Source: Pollutimonas subterranea (GTDB lineage: Bacteria > Pseudomonadota > Gammaproteobacteria > Burkholderiales > Burkholderiaceae_B). Taken from it: 64,000 bases of DNA. The DNA is taken from the NCBI RefSeq assembly GCF_002849655.1, contig NZ_PDNW01000017.1, positions 1 to 64,000 on the forward strand. The letters run 5' to 3'. Of the stretch, positions 7,645-16,958 are shown piece by piece (the first letter of the stretch is position 1; every line of letters starts with the position of its first letter). Under the pieces are notes generated by a model. That model had not been told where the DNA came from. It did no database searches and was given only the letters and a program-made list of their open reading frames with translations. The position numbers and the translations under genes are program-made.

Positions 7645-8961
7645 TCAGGTCTTGTAGTAACGCTTGGCGCGCTCGGCCGCCTGTTGTGCTGCCTCTTTGG
7701 GCGACTTGGAGCCGCTGGCGGCGCCGGCGATCATGTCCAGCAGCACATAGTCGGCCATGACTGCCGCGGAAGCGGTTCCCAGGGGCCCGGCATGGCCGTT
7801 ATCGAGCATCAGCGCCGCCGCATCGCGATAAACCGTATGCTTGGGATCGACCGTCCAGATGGGATTGGCCTCGTACGCTTTCAATGGCTGGCTGACATAA
7901 CCGATGGCGGCTTCCATCCATGGGTTGTACTGTTCCGCTTCCAGCATGAATTGCAAATAAGCCTTGGCGGCGTTCGGATACTTGGTGTGCTCGAACAGCA
8001 TCATTTGCGTAATCTGCATGAGCTCCGTGGGCTTGCCGATAGGGCCAATGGGCAAATGCGCGTGCTGGATGTCCTTGGCCATCGCTTGCCATTTCGGGTC
8101 GGTGGAGTTCTTGGCCGCGTAGTACACCGAGATGCCGTTGGCGGTGACGCTGACCTGGTTGTCGAGAAAGGCCTTGTTATTGGAAGGGTCCTGCCAGGAA
8201 AGTGTGCCGGGTACGAAGGTAGGATACAGTTGCTTCGCATACTCCAGCGCTTCCCATGTTTCAGGCGAGTTGATGACCACATTGGCTTTTTCATCGACCA
8301 TCATGCCGCCATGCGACCATAGCAGCCAGTGTGCCCAGTTGTTGCCGTCGCCCACCGCTTTGCCGAGCGCGAACCCGACAGGCGTGCCCTTGGCTTTAAG
8401 CGCCTGGCACAGCTTGAGAAAACCCGCCGTGTCCTTGGGGATGCCGTCGAATCCGGCGGCCTTGACCTGGCTTTCACGATATATGACGGCGTTGCCGACC
8501 ACCCCCAGAGGCAGGGCTATCCATTTGTCGCCGTGCATGCCGTACTTCTTGCATACGTCGTACCAGCCGCCGTATTTCTTGTCGAGATAGTTGGCCAGTT
8601 CGGACAAGTCGATCAATTTATCGGGGTATTGGTGCGGGTCGTCGAACCAGCCAATGACAATGTCGGGTCCGCTCCCGATATTGGCCGCGACCGCCGCCTT
8701 GGGTCGGACATCTTCCCAGCCCTCGGAATCGACCCGGACTTCCACGCCAGTTTTTTCCGTGAATTTTTTGGTGTTGGCGTTCCAGAGATCTTCGTCTCCT
8801 TGTACAAACCGTTTCCATCTGAGAATACGCAGCTTTGCGCCGTCTTCGGGCTTGTACACCAGTTCGTTCCCAGTGGCGGCAAATGCTTTGCCTCCCACAG
8901 CCGACGCGGCGGCAATACCCGCCGTCGAAACCAGGAAATCACGCCTTGTAAGCTTTGTCAT
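7645..8961 (-). CDS. ABC transporter substrate-binding protein, sugar (family 1) type, Tat-exported
   Basis: A 438-residue periplasmic receptor of the MalE/UgpB superfamily. The N-terminus carries a twin-arginine signal (KLTRRDFLVSTAG) with cleavage near AFA-ATG, so it is probably folded before export. SGPDIVIGWFDDPHQYPDKL and the hinge region fit sugar or polyol receptors. GGAG lies before the ATG at 8961. The gene sits between ATPase and permeases in one leftward operon with a UxaA-type dehydratase and a D-2-hydroxyacid dehydrogenase, suggesting a sugar acid or polyol ligand. Confidence 0.92.
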   Translation of the reverse strand: MTKLTRRDFLVSTAGIAAASAVGGKAFAATGNELVYKPEDGAKLRILRWKRFVQGDEDLWNANTKKFTEKTGVEVRVDSEGWEDVRPKAAVAANIGSGPDIVIGWFDDPHQYPDKLIDLSELANYLDKKYGGWYDVCKKYGMHGDKWIALPLGVVGNAVIYRESQVKAAGFDGIPKDTAGFLKLCQALKAKGTPVGFALGKAVGDGNNWAHWLLWSHGGMMVDEKANVVINSPETWEALEYAKQLYPTFVPGTLSWQDPSNNKAFLDNQVSVTANGISVYYAAKNSTDPKWQAMAKDIQHAHLPIGPIGKPTELMQITQMMLFEHTKYPNAAKAYLQFMLEAEQYNPWMEAAIGYVSQPLKAYEANPIWTVDPKHTVYRDAAALMLDNGHAGPLGTASAAVMADYVLLDMIAGAASGSKSPKEAAQQAAERAKRYYKT

Positions 8962-9032
8962 GTCATCCACTCCTTTGGTTAGCGGGACCATGTCCCATGC
9001 CGCGGTGTTACATTGTCAACGTCCTCCAGAAA

Positions 9033-10118
9033 TCAAGCTTGCGCCAGCGCGTTGCCGGACTGTGCATCGAATAGGTGAGTATGGCTGGCGTCGGGTGCCA
9101 GGTGTAATACGTCGCCGGCGGCGAAATCATGCCGTTCGCGAAAAATCGAAATAATGTCGGCGTCGCAGAATCGTGAATAGACTTCGGTATTGGCACCCGT
9201 AGGCTCCACGACCCTGACTGTGGATTTCAGTCCCGACCCGGGTGAACCAATGGCCAGGTGTTCGGGTCGCACGCCATAGATGACCTTGTCGCCATCCGAG
9301 CCCATGCCATGAGCGCTGGAGGGCGTGGGCAGGAAGCTGCCGTCGGGAAATTCCACCCGCGATCCACCAGCTTGGTGCCGCAGGATGCCTGGAATGAAAT
9401 TCATGGCGGGCGAGCCGATGAAGCCTGCGACGAACAAGTTGCGGGGATGGTCGTAGATTTCCAAAGGCTTGCCGAATTGTTCGACGACGCCGTCGTGCAT
9501 GACGACAATTTGATCGGCCATGGTCATGGCTTCGATCTGATCATGTGTGACATATACCGAGGTGGTACCCAGGCGCTGGTGCAAGGCCTTGATTTCCGCG
9601 CGCATTTGCACCCGGAGCTTGGCGTCAAGATTGGAAAGCGGTTCGTCGAACAGGAAGACCTGGGGGTCGCGCACAATGGCGCGTCCCATGGCCACGCGCT
9701 GGCGTTGCCCACCGGACAGCTGGCGTGGATATCGTTCCAGCAAGGCGCCCAGCCCGAGGACTTCGGATGCCTTGTCCACGCGTTCTTTGATGACGGCTTT
9801 ATCTGACTTGGCCAGGATCAGTGAAAAGGCCATGTTGTCGTAGACCGTCATGTGCGGGTACAGCGCATAGTTCTGGAACACCATGGCAATGTCGCGTTCC
9901 TTGGGCTGCACGTTGTTGACGACTTTGTCGCCGATAAGAATTTCACCTTGCGTGATTTCTTCGAGCCCCGCCAGCATGCGCAACAGCGTGGACTTTCCAC
10001 AACCGGATGGCCCCACCAGCACCGCAAATTCGCCATCCTTGATATCGATGTTCACGCCCCGGATGACCTGCGTACTTCCAAAGTATTTTTGTACGTCTCG
10101 AATTTGCACTGATGCCAT
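9033..10118 (-). CDS. Sugar-type ABC transporter ATP-binding protein, MalK/UgpC-like
   Basis: A 361-residue ATPase with Walker [10 protein letters not shown] (about residues 37-45), Q-loop [13 protein letters not shown], signature [14 protein letters not shown], Walker [13 protein letters not shown] and the switch histidine in [13 protein letters not shown]-terminal extension of about 120 residues (TOBE/OB fold, [11 protein letters not shown]) is typical of the MalK/UgpC class. AAGGAAGGCGGC precedes the ATG. It energises the importer whose receptor and two permeases follow downstream. Confidence 0.95.
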   Translation of the reverse strand: MASVQIRDVQKYFGSTQVIRGVNIDIKDGEFAVLVGPSGCGKSTLLRMLAGLEEITQGEILIGDKVVNNVQPKERDIAMVFQNYALYPHMTVYDNMAFSLILAKSDKAVIKERVDKASEVLGLGALLERYPRQLSGGQRQRVAMGRAIVRDPQVFLFDEPLSNLDAKLRVQMRAEIKALHQRLGTTSVYVTHDQIEAMTMADQIVVMHDGVVEQFGKPLEIYDHPRNLFVAGFIGSPAMNFIPGILRHQAGGSRVEFPDGSFLPTPSSAHGMGSDGDKVIYGVRPEHLAIGSPGSGLKSTVRVVEPTGANTEVYSRFCDADIISIFRERHDFAAGDVLHLAPDASHTHLFDAQSGNALAQA

Positions 10119-10160
10119 GCCGCCTTCCTTTGTCTTTGGGGGTTATCGGTCTTTGCTTGC

Positions 10161-11135
10161 CTACCTTCCTTCAACGACTACATAGGATGGGCGGCCGTTG
10201 CTTGCCCAGTCGATCAGATTCTGTGCCGCCTTGCGCCGGAGTTCTTTTTCAGCGACTACCGAGTAGAACGCAGCATGGGGAGAAAGCAGGACACGGGGAT
10301 GCTGGACGATGCGTGCGTCGGTGGTGGGCGGTTCTTGCGGCAATACATCGAGTGCCGCGCCGTCCAGGCGGCCTTCGTCCAGAGTGTCGAGCAAGGCGTC
10401 GATATCCACTACCGGGCCACGCGCCGTATTGACTAATACGCTGCCGGGCTTCATGAGCCCAAGTACCTCTTTGTTGACAATGTTGCGGGTTTGGTCGTTC
10501 AGCGGCACATGCAGCGATATGGCGTCGGCCCGGGAAAACAGTTCAGTCAGGGTGACGCGCTCGACATACGACGGAAAGTCGCCGTCGAGCAGATAAGGGT
10601 CGCAGGCGATCACATGCTTGAAACTATTGCGGCTGATGTGCGCCATGCGTTTGCCGATACGCCCCAGCCCCAGGACGCCCACCGTCATGTCGGACACGCG
10701 GCGTATCGGGCCTGCCGAGGAAAAGTGCCAGGTTCCGTTTTTGATGTCGCGGTCGTAGAAGGTGATGTGCCGCAAGAGCGAAAGCATCATGGCAAAGGCA
10801 TGCGTGGCCACTTCGCCCACGCCGTAATCGGGAGAATTGCCCACCCATACGCCATGCGCTTTCGCATCGGCGGTATTCACCGTATCGAAGCCGGCGCCGT
10901 AGCGGCTGACGATGCGTATGTCGGGCCGTGCCCGGAAAACGGCGGCATTGACGGGTGCATATTGCACCAGCAGTCCCTGGCAGCCTTCCGAGGCCGCGAT
11001 AACGTCGGCTTCCGTGCGGCATTGCGCCGTGACGACCTCAATGCCGGCGTCGCGATACAGCGATTGCTCGAGGTCGAGGTCGGGAAAGTCGTAATCGGTG
11101 ACGAGAATCTTGATGGCCTGCTTTGTGTTGCTCAA
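10161..11135 (-). CDS. D-isomer-specific 2-hydroxyacid dehydrogenase (NAD)
   Basis: A 324-residue enzyme of the phosphoglycerate-dehydrogenase/CtBP-like family, oxidising D-2-hydroxy acids or reducing 2-oxo acids. The nucleotide fold has GLGRIG at 156-161. The catalytic arginine is in NTARGPVVD (R239), the glutamate in LPQEPP (E268) and the histidine in SPHAAF (H287). Translation appears to begin at TTG (11135) after AGGGGTATAGGCA; no better ATG exists nearby. It lies between the dehydratase and ATPase genes of the sugar-acid operon, so it probably handles an intermediate of the imported acid. Confidence 0.9.
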   Translation of the reverse strand: MSNTKQAIKILVTDYDFPDLDLEQSLYRDAGIEVVTAQCRTEADVIAASEGCQGLLVQYAPVNAAVFRARPDIRIVSRYGAGFDTVNTADAKAHGVWVGNSPDYGVGEVATHAFAMMLSLLRHITFYDRDIKNGTWHFSSAGPIRRVSDMTVGVLGLGRIGKRMAHISRNSFKHVIACDPYLLDGDFPSYVERVTLTELFSRADAISLHVPLNDQTRNIVNKEVLGLMKPGSVLVNTARGPVVDIDALLDTLDEGRLDGAALDVLPQEPPTTDARIVQHPRVLLSPHAAFYSVVAEKELRRKAAQNLIDWASNGRPSYVVVEGR

Positions 11136-11179
11136 TGCCTATACCCCTGGTTCGTGGTTTTGTGGTTGCGTGTATGTGC

Positions 11180-12742
11180 CTACATGGTGGGGCCGAGTAT
11201 CCAGGGCGCGAACTCGTCTTCACCAAAGCCATGCTGTTCGCTTTTGGTGGACGCGCCGGATGCGATCTGGATAATGCGGTTGAAGATCTCTTCGCCTTTC
11301 TGTTGCACGGTGCTTGCGCCATCAAGGATGTCGCCGCAATTGATGTCCATGTCTTCGCTCATGTGGCCATACATCAACGAATTGGTGGCCAGCTTTAGCG
11401 AAGGGGAGGGCTTGCAGCCGTATACCGAGCCGCGCCCGGTGGTAAAACAGATGACATTGGCACCGCCGGCTACCTGGCCAGTGGCCGAAACGGGGTCGTA
11501 GCCGGGCGTGTCCATGAACACGAGGCCGCGCGAAGTGACGGGCTGTGCGTACTCGACCACGTCCGACAGATTGCTGGTGCCTGCCTTGGCGACGGCCCCC
11601 AGCGATTTTTCAAGAATGGTGGTGAGGCCGCCCGCCTTGTTGCCGGGCGACGGGTTGTTATTCATTTCGCCACCCAGGCGTTCTGTGTAGCGTTCCCACC
11701 AATGAATGCGGTCCACCAGCTTCTCGCCGACTGCCCGCGATACCGCCCGGCGGGTCAGCAGATGTTCAGCGCCATAGATTTCCGGTGTTTCACTGAGGAT
11801 GGCAGTGCCGCCATGCTGCACCAGCAGGTCCATGGCCGCACCCAGTGCCGGATTGGCCGTGATGCCTGAATAACCGTCGGAGCCGCCGCATTGCAGCCCG
11901 ACCGTGAGATGGCTGATGGGTAAGGGTTGACGTTCAACCTGATTGGCGGTCGGCAAGAGTTCGCGCACCAGTTCAATGCCGCGCTCGATGGTTTTGCGTG
12001 TGCCGCCGATGTCCTGGATGGTCATGACGCGCAGGCGCTCGGATTCGGCCAGGCCTTCGGCGCCCAATAGCGAGCTGACCTGATTGGATTCACAGCCGAG
12101 TCCGATGAAAAGTACGGCCGCGAAATTGGGATGACGGATATAGCCGGCGGTGACGCGTCGCAGGACGTCGATGCCCTCGCCGTTGCTGGCCATGCCACAT
12201 CCCGTTTTATGAGTAATGGACACGACGCCATCGACGTTGGGAAACGAATCCAGCGCATCGCCGCGAAAGGCATCGGCAATCTGGCGACAGACTGTGGCCG
12301 AGCAGTTGACGCTACTGATAACACCTATGTAGTTGCGGGTTGCCACTGTGCCGTCGGGACGGACGATGCCCTGGAAGGTTCGAGGCTGATCGGGAACGGG
12401 CGTGGTGATGACGTCGGCGCAAAAGGCGTAATCGCGCTCGAAATCGTGCATGGCAAGGTTGTGCAAATGGATATGCTGGCCGGGCTTGATATCGCGTGTT
12501 GCAAAACCGATGATCTGGTTGTAGCGACGCACCGGCGCGCCGTTTGCGATGAATTTTGCCGCCATTTTATGGCCTGCGGGGATTGCATCGGACGAGGCGA
12601 TCTGATGGTCGGGCAACGGTGTGCCAGGCGGAATTTCGCGCGTCGCAATCAGTACGTCGTCGTTGGGATTGAGCTGTAGTGCAGCCGGTGCCAGATCGCG
12701 CCTGCCGATGGAGTCGACTGCTATGGATATTTCTTGCACCAC
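11180..12742 (-). CDS. UxaA/GarD-family dehydratase (altronate/galactarate-type)
   Basis: A 520-residue single-chain protein with an N-terminal SAF-like domain (about 1-100) and the UxaA/GarD catalytic part. Conserved cysteine motifs include SVNCSATVC, HKTGCGM, GLGCESNQ and LQCGGSDGYSG, followed by a distinct C-terminal domain (MDINCGDILDG). Relatives are metal-dependent enzymes removing water from altronate or galactarate to give 2-keto-3-deoxy acids. Start is GTG (12742) after AGGAAAATCAAC. It is the first gene of the leftward operon with the ABC importer. Exact substrate is unknown: family membership is clear, specificity is inference. Confidence 0.88.
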   Translation of the reverse strand: MVQEISIAVDSIGRRDLAPAALQLNPNDDVLIATREIPPGTPLPDHQIASSDAIPAGHKMAAKFIANGAPVRRYNQIIGFATRDIKPGQHIHLHNLAMHDFERDYAFCADVITTPVPDQPRTFQGIVRPDGTVATRNYIGVISSVNCSATVCRQIADAFRGDALDSFPNVDGVVSITHKTGCGMASNGEGIDVLRRVTAGYIRHPNFAAVLFIGLGCESNQVSSLLGAEGLAESERLRVMTIQDIGGTRKTIERGIELVRELLPTANQVERQPLPISHLTVGLQCGGSDGYSGITANPALGAAMDLLVQHGGTAILSETPEIYGAEHLLTRRAVSRAVGEKLVDRIHWWERYTERLGGEMNNNPSPGNKAGGLTTILEKSLGAVAKAGTSNLSDVVEYAQPVTSRGLVFMDTPGYDPVSATGQVAGGANVICFTTGRGSVYGCKPSPSLKLATNSLMYGHMSEDMDINCGDILDGASTVQQKGEEIFNRIIQIASGASTKSEQHGFGEDEFAPWILGPTM

Positions 12743-12845
12743 GTTGATTTTCCTGTGCGCTCGCCGTGATAGGCCGCTGTTTTATGTTTGCCGAATAAGT
12801 GGTCATTCTCCGCGCAGTCTATTACAGCTCTCCTTACGGGTAAAG

Positions 12846-12856
12846 TGGTATTACCA
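12846..12856. promoter_or_regulatory. FCD-type GntR operator in the divergent promoter region
   Basis: TGGTATTACCA is a perfect palindrome (TGGTA-T-TACCA) and matches the TNGTNNNACNA consensus described for FCD-class GntR regulators. It lies between the leftward dehydratase/ABC operon and the rightward SDR operon, where the FadR-type regulator encoded at 14859 would be expected to bind. Confidence 0.6.
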
Positions 12857-12903
12857 ATTCAGCTTCCTAGGAATTACCCCAAGGCACTGGGGATGCATAT
12901 GGC

Positions 12904-12963
12904 TTGACAAGTTTATGTTGCTATGGAAATCTAGGCGCTCGATGTGGTCAGGCCAATTGACCA
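12904..12963 (+). promoter_or_regulatory. Putative promoter and second inverted repeat before the SDR gene
   Basis: TTGACA at 12904-12909 is a consensus -35; the -10 is poor (AAATCT at 12927-12932). Downstream, TGGTCA (12945-12950) and TGACCA (12958-12963) form an inverted repeat close to the SDR start at 12999. TGGTCA/TGACCA halves resemble FadR-type half-sites but with wider spacing. Together with the palindrome at 12846 this may be a two-site repressor region. Confidence 0.4.
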
Positions 12964-12998
12964 GATAAATGACGAGAATAACAGCGAGGAGAACACAG

Positions 12999-13757
12999 GT
13001 GGCACAACGCAATCATTACGATTTTTCGGGCCGACACGCCGTGGTAACAGGGGGTGCTGCGGGAATTGGACTGGCCATAGCCCATCGGCTGATTGAAGGC
13101 GGCGCGACGGTCAGTTTGTGGGATCGCGATGCCGCAACGCTGGAAGATGCACTGAAAACGTTCAAGCAAAATGTGCCGCATACGGTCAAGGTCGACGTCA
13201 GCCTCGATGATTCAGTCAGCGCCGCCCATGATGCAACGCTGAAAGCGGCCGGTGCTATCGATATTCTCGTCAACAGCGCCGGCATTACGGGTCCCAACAC
13301 CACGGTTTGGGACTATCCGGTTGCAGAGTGGGACCAGGTCATGAATGTGAATCTGCGTGGTCCGTTCCTGTGTTGTCGCGCCGTGGTGCCGACTATGCGG
13401 GAAAAAGGCTACGGCCGTATCGTCAATATCGCGTCCATTGCCGGCAAGGAAGGGAACCCGAACGCGTCGGCCTATAGCGCTTCCAAGGCAGGTGTCATCG
13501 CCTTGACCAAATCGCTGGGTAAAGAACTGGCCCAGGCCGGCATCAGCGTCAACTGCATTACACCGGCCGCCGTGCGTACCGGTATTTTTGCGCAGATGAC
13601 GCAGCAGCATATTGATTTCATGCTGTCCAAGATTCCCATGAACCGATTCGGCACACCGGACGAAATCGCTTCGGTCGTGGCTTGGCTTTGCTCGGAGGAA
13701 TGTTCGTTTTCAACGGGCGCCGTCTTCGATATTTCCGGCGGAAGGGCGACCTACTGA
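12999..13757 (+). CDS. SDR-family oxidoreductase (FabG-like dehydrogenase)
   Basis: A 252-residue classical short-chain dehydrogenase/reductase: TGGAAGIG cofactor motif (17-24), NSAG motif, catalytic Ser146, Tyr159 and Lys163 (YSASK), and a C-terminus ending in DISGGRATY. An aspartate after the second strand (LWDRDA) suggests NAD preference. The start was chosen at GTG 12999 because GAGGAGAACACAG immediately precedes it; an ATG at 12969 has no ribosome site. Its stop overlaps the next gene's ATG. It probably oxidises a hydroxyl of the sugar or hydroxy acid imported by the flanking transporters. Confidence 0.9.
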   Translation: MAQRNHYDFSGRHAVVTGGAAGIGLAIAHRLIEGGATVSLWDRDAATLEDALKTFKQNVPHTVKVDVSLDDSVSAAHDATLKAAGAIDILVNSAGITGPNTTVWDYPVAEWDQVMNVNLRGPFLCCRAVVPTMREKGYGRIVNIASIAGKEGNPNASAYSASKAGVIALTKSLGKELAQAGISVNCITPAAVRTGIFAQMTQQHIDFMLSKIPMNRFGTPDEIASVVAWLCSEECSFSTGAVFDISGGRATY

Positions 13758-14818
13758 TGACTGCACATCGCTATTCGGCTCCGGCCTTGGTTCGTTACGC
13801 CACCGACCTGCTGGGCGCCGCCGGCATGGACCGGACCCTCGCCGCCGTCGTGGGCGAGACCCTGGTCGAAGGCGACCTGCTGGGCCACGATACACACGGG
13901 CTGGCCTTGCTTGCTCCTTATATAAAGCAAGTACAGGACGGCGCCATGGCGCTCTCGGGCTCAGCCGATGTCGTGTCCGACCGGGGCGCTTCATTATTGT
14001 GGGATGGCCGCCGCCTGCCCGGACCATGGCTGGTGCGCCAAGGACTCGACGCGCTGGTGCCGCGCGCTCGACAATACGGCAGTGCAACCCTGGTCATACG
14101 GCGCAGCCACCATATTGCCTGCCTCGCTGCCTACCTTCTGCGCGCCACCGAGCAAGGACTGATGCTGTTGCTGGCCAGCTCCGATCCCGCGGTGGCCAGC
14201 GTCGCGCCTTTTGGCGGGCGACGCGCCGTATTCACCCCCGATCCGATTGCAGCGGGTATTCCAACCTCCGGCAGCCCCTTGCTTGTCGATATTTCTTCAT
14301 CGATCGTGACCAATGGCATGAGTGCGCGTTTACAAAAGGCGGGCCGCCAGTTCGATCACGATTGCATGCTGGATGCGCAAGGCGAACCCAGCCGTGATCC
14401 AGCCGTTCTTGCTACCGATCCGCCAGGTACCATCATGCCGCTGGGCGGGCAGGAGCACGGCCATAAAGGCTTTGGGCTGGCGCTCATCGTCGAGGCCCTG
14501 ACCGGAGGACTGGCCGGCCATGGTCGGGCCGACCCGCCCGCAGGGTGGGGCGCCACCGTATTCATGACGCTTTACGATCCGTCCGCCTTTGCGGGTGCCG
14601 AAGCCTTCGAGCGCCAGACTGACTGGATCGCCGATGCGTGCCGCGGCAATCCGCCCGTGCCGGGTGTAGGGGCCGTACGCATGCCAGGCGATCGGGGCAT
14701 GGCCCGCCGTGCCGAACAGCTGACAGAGGGGGTGGCGCTGCATGCCAGCATCAGGCCCATGCTGGATGAGTGTTCTGAACGTTATGGCATAGCGTTTCCA
14801 TCCTCGATCAATGGTTAA
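13757..14818 (+). CDS. Ldh2-family malate/L-lactate-type dehydrogenase
   Basis: A 353-residue member of the Ldh2/YlbC/ComC-type NAD(P)H oxidoreductases, which differ from classic malate dehydrogenases and act on 2-hydroxy acids such as L-sulfolactate, ureidoglycolate or 2,3-diketogulonate. Typical segments are LVEGDLLGHDTHGL near the N-terminus, the active-site SHHI, and GGQEHGHKGFGLALIVE. The ATG shares a base with the SDR stop (TGATGA), indicating coupled translation. It probably works with the SDR in stepwise oxidation or reduction of one acid. Confidence 0.9.
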   Translation: MTAHRYSAPALVRYATDLLGAAGMDRTLAAVVGETLVEGDLLGHDTHGLALLAPYIKQVQDGAMALSGSADVVSDRGASLLWDGRRLPGPWLVRQGLDALVPRARQYGSATLVIRRSHHIACLAAYLLRATEQGLMLLLASSDPAVASVAPFGGRRAVFTPDPIAAGIPTSGSPLLVDISSSIVTNGMSARLQKAGRQFDHDCMLDAQGEPSRDPAVLATDPPGTIMPLGGQEHGHKGFGLALIVEALTGGLAGHGRADPPAGWGATVFMTLYDPSAFAGAEAFERQTDWIADACRGNPPVPGVGAVRMPGDRGMARRAEQLTEGVALHASIRPMLDECSERYGIAFPSSING

Positions 14819-14858
14819 ATGTATTCCCTTTCCAGCACTATCGCGGTGAACTCCCATC

Positions 14859-15653
14859 ATGCCCATCAAGGTTATAGAACCTCAGCGCCTTTATCGGCAG
14901 ATCAGCGATCAGTTGCGTACGCTCATCATCGCTGGGGAGTTTCCCGTGGGTTCGCGGCTTCCGTCCGAACGCGATCTAGCGGTGCAGTTGGGCGTAAGCC
15001 GGCCTTCGTTGCGCGAGGCACTCATAGCCCTGGAGGTCCAGGGCTATATCGAGGTGCGGATGGGTTCGGGCATTTATATTTGCGAACCGCCATCGCCGTC
15101 CAGGGCCCGGCCTGATCTTTCGGGCGAAGAGGGGCCGCTGGAGGTCATACAGGCCCGGACCGTGCTGGAAGGCGAAGTGGCCGCCATTGCCGCGAAAGCC
15201 GGCCGCAAGCCGCACTACGATGCCATCGAGGAAGCCATCGACATGATGGAAGCTGACGCCCGCGCAGGAATAAAGCCCGTGGAAGCCGACAGGCTGTTCC
15301 ATGTGCGGATCGCCGAGGCCACTGGCAACAGCGTGCTGGTCGACGTGGTGAAGCGCATGTTTGATTTCCGCATGGGGCCGCTCTTTGACCAGCTCGACAG
15401 TCACTTCGAGACCAATGACGTATGGCAGGACGCCATTCGCGAGCATCGTGAAATATTACAGGCGCTACGAAGCAAGAAGCCCGAGCTGGCCCGGTCGGCC
15501 ATGCAGCACCATATGGGAATCGCCTTCAAGCGCCTGACGTCCAGCCTGGTCGATGGCAAGAAACCGGGTGGACGGCGGCTGCGTGTCGCCGCCGCGCAAG
15601 CCACGGCAGTGGCGCCTCGCGCCTCCGCAGTTCCGCGCAAGGGGGGCAAATAA
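14859..15653 (+). CDS. GntR-family regulator, FadR/FCD type, of the sugar-acid cluster
   Basis: A 264-residue regulator: winged helix at about 10-75 (SRLPSERDLAVQLGVSRPSL, then MGSGIYI) and an FCD domain (about 95-225) with the expected D/H residues (ADRLFHVRIAEATGN, IREHREILQAL). A basic, alanine-rich tail of about 40 residues follows (VDGKKPGGRRLRVAAAQAT), which is unusual in length. It is third in the rightward operon, with the dehydratase/ABC operon divergent upstream and the TRAP operon convergent downstream. The TGGTATTACCA palindrome at 12846 is its most likely operator. Confidence 0.9.
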   Translation: MPIKVIEPQRLYRQISDQLRTLIIAGEFPVGSRLPSERDLAVQLGVSRPSLREALIALEVQGYIEVRMGSGIYICEPPSPSRARPDLSGEEGPLEVIQARTVLEGEVAAIAAKAGRKPHYDAIEEAIDMMEADARAGIKPVEADRLFHVRIAEATGNSVLVDVVKRMFDFRMGPLFDQLDSHFETNDVWQDAIREHREILQALRSKKPELARSAMQHHMGIAFKRLTSSLVDGKKPGGRRLRVAAAQATAVAPRASAVPRKGGK

Positions 15654-15677
15654 GTCGGGCGCGCTTGAACCGTGCCG

Positions 15678-16958
15678 CTAAAAAATTTCCAATTCGGGCA
15701 ACCACAAGGAAATGGCTGGGAAGTAGGTAACCAAAACCAGGAAACTGAGCAGGATAAGCAGCCAAGGAGAGGCTGCGCGCACGACTGCTCCGATAGACAT
15801 TTTGGTAATACCCGCCGTCACGAATAAATTGAGCCCGATGGGTGGGGTGACCATGCCTATTTCAAGGTTTACGACAATGATGATGCCCAGATGAACCGGG
15901 TCGATGCCCAGCTGCGTGGCGATGGGAAACAGGATGGGCGCGAGGATCAGTATGATGCCGGTCGGCTCCATGAACATGCCTGCTATCAAGAGCAGGATGT
16001 TGACCACGATCAGGAATTGCCAGGCGGCCATATCCCAGGCGATGATCTGCTCTGCAATCGCCTGAGGGATGCGTTCTGTGGTCAGAACATGGGCAAAAAG
16101 CAGGGCGTTCACGATGATGAACATCAGCATGACGGTGACTTTGGACGCATCCATAAGCACTTCAGGCACTTGCCGCAATCCTATGTCGCGATAGATAAAT
16201 ACGGCAACGAAGAAGGCATAAACAGCGGAGACAGCCGCTGCTTCGGTAGGCGTGAAGATTCCGCCGTAGATGCCGCCAAGGATGATGACGACCAGCATCA
16301 GGCCCCAGAAAGAATCTCGCGCGGCTGTCAGGGCTTCATTCAGCGAGGCTCGTGGTTGGCGTGGAAGATTCTTGATCCTGGCGATGATATAAATGGCGGT
16401 CATCAGCAGCAGGCCCAGCAAAATGCCCGGCACGACGCCGGCCATGAAGAGCTTGCCTACCGAGGTTTCGGTGGCGGCGCCATATACCACCAGGACAATG
16501 GATGGCGGGATAAGTATGCCCAGCGTGCCCGCGTTGCAGATCACGCCGGCGGCGAATGGTTGTGGATAGCCTGCCCGCACCATGCCTGCGATGACGATGG
16601 AACCCACGGCGACCACGGTGGCCGGCGATGAGCCTGATACAGCAGCAAAAAGACAGCAGGCAAGGACCGAGGCAATAGCCAGGCCGCCGTGCAGATGGCC
16701 GACCGCGGCAATGGCAAAACGGATCATGCGCTTGGCGACACCGCCGGTGGTCATGAACGCGCCGGCGAGCACAAAGAACGGTATTGCCATCAGGGTGAAA
16801 TGTTCCGATGTTTCGAACATTTTGAGCGATAGCGAGGCCAGTGAGTCGGTGCCGAAAAGAAGTATGGTCAGTATTGAGGAGAGCCCCAGCGACACGGCCA
16901 CCGGCATGCCCATGAACATGAAGACGAACAGCATGATGAAGAGCGCGGCAGTTGTCAT
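15678..16958 (-). CDS. dctM: TRAP transporter large permease, DctM type
   Basis: A 426-residue membrane protein of about 12 helices that carries the Na+-coupled transport pathway of a tripartite ATP-independent periplasmic transporter. Family marks include PFFVLAGAFMTTGGVAKRMI, AVSGSSPATVVAVGSI and the later GIITPTEAAAV-like segment (GGIFTPTEAAAVSAVYAFFV). Its ATG overlaps the DctQ stop by four bases (ATGA) after a GGAG ribosome site. It converges on the FadR-type regulator gene, 24 bases apart. Substrate is likely a C4 or sugar acid, as is usual for the family. Confidence 0.94.
   Translation of the reverse strand: MTTAALFIMLFVFMFMGMPVAVSLGLSSILTILLFGTDSLASLSLKMFETSEHFTLMAIPFFVLAGAFMTTGGVAKRMIRFAIAAVGHLHGGLAIASVLACCLFAAVSGSSPATVVAVGSIVIAGMVRAGYPQPFAAGVICNAGTLGILIPPSIVLVVYGAATETSVGKLFMAGVVPGILLGLLLMTAIYIIARIKNLPRQPRASLNEALTAARDSFWGLMLVVIILGGIYGGIFTPTEAAAVSAVYAFFVAVFIYRDIGLRQVPEVLMDASKVTVMLMFIIVNALLFAHVLTTERIPQAIAEQIIAWDMAAWQFLIVVNILLLIAGMFMEPTGIILILAPILFPIATQLGIDPVHLGIIIVVNLEIGMVTPPIGLNLFVTAGITKMSIGAVVRAASPWLLILLSFLVLVTYFPAISLWLPELEIF

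Noticed and set aside
8984-8996. Short inverted repeat GGGAC...GTCCC between the ATPase and receptor genes
   Set aside because: Only five pairs around a three-base loop; too small to claim a function beside the stronger hairpins listed.
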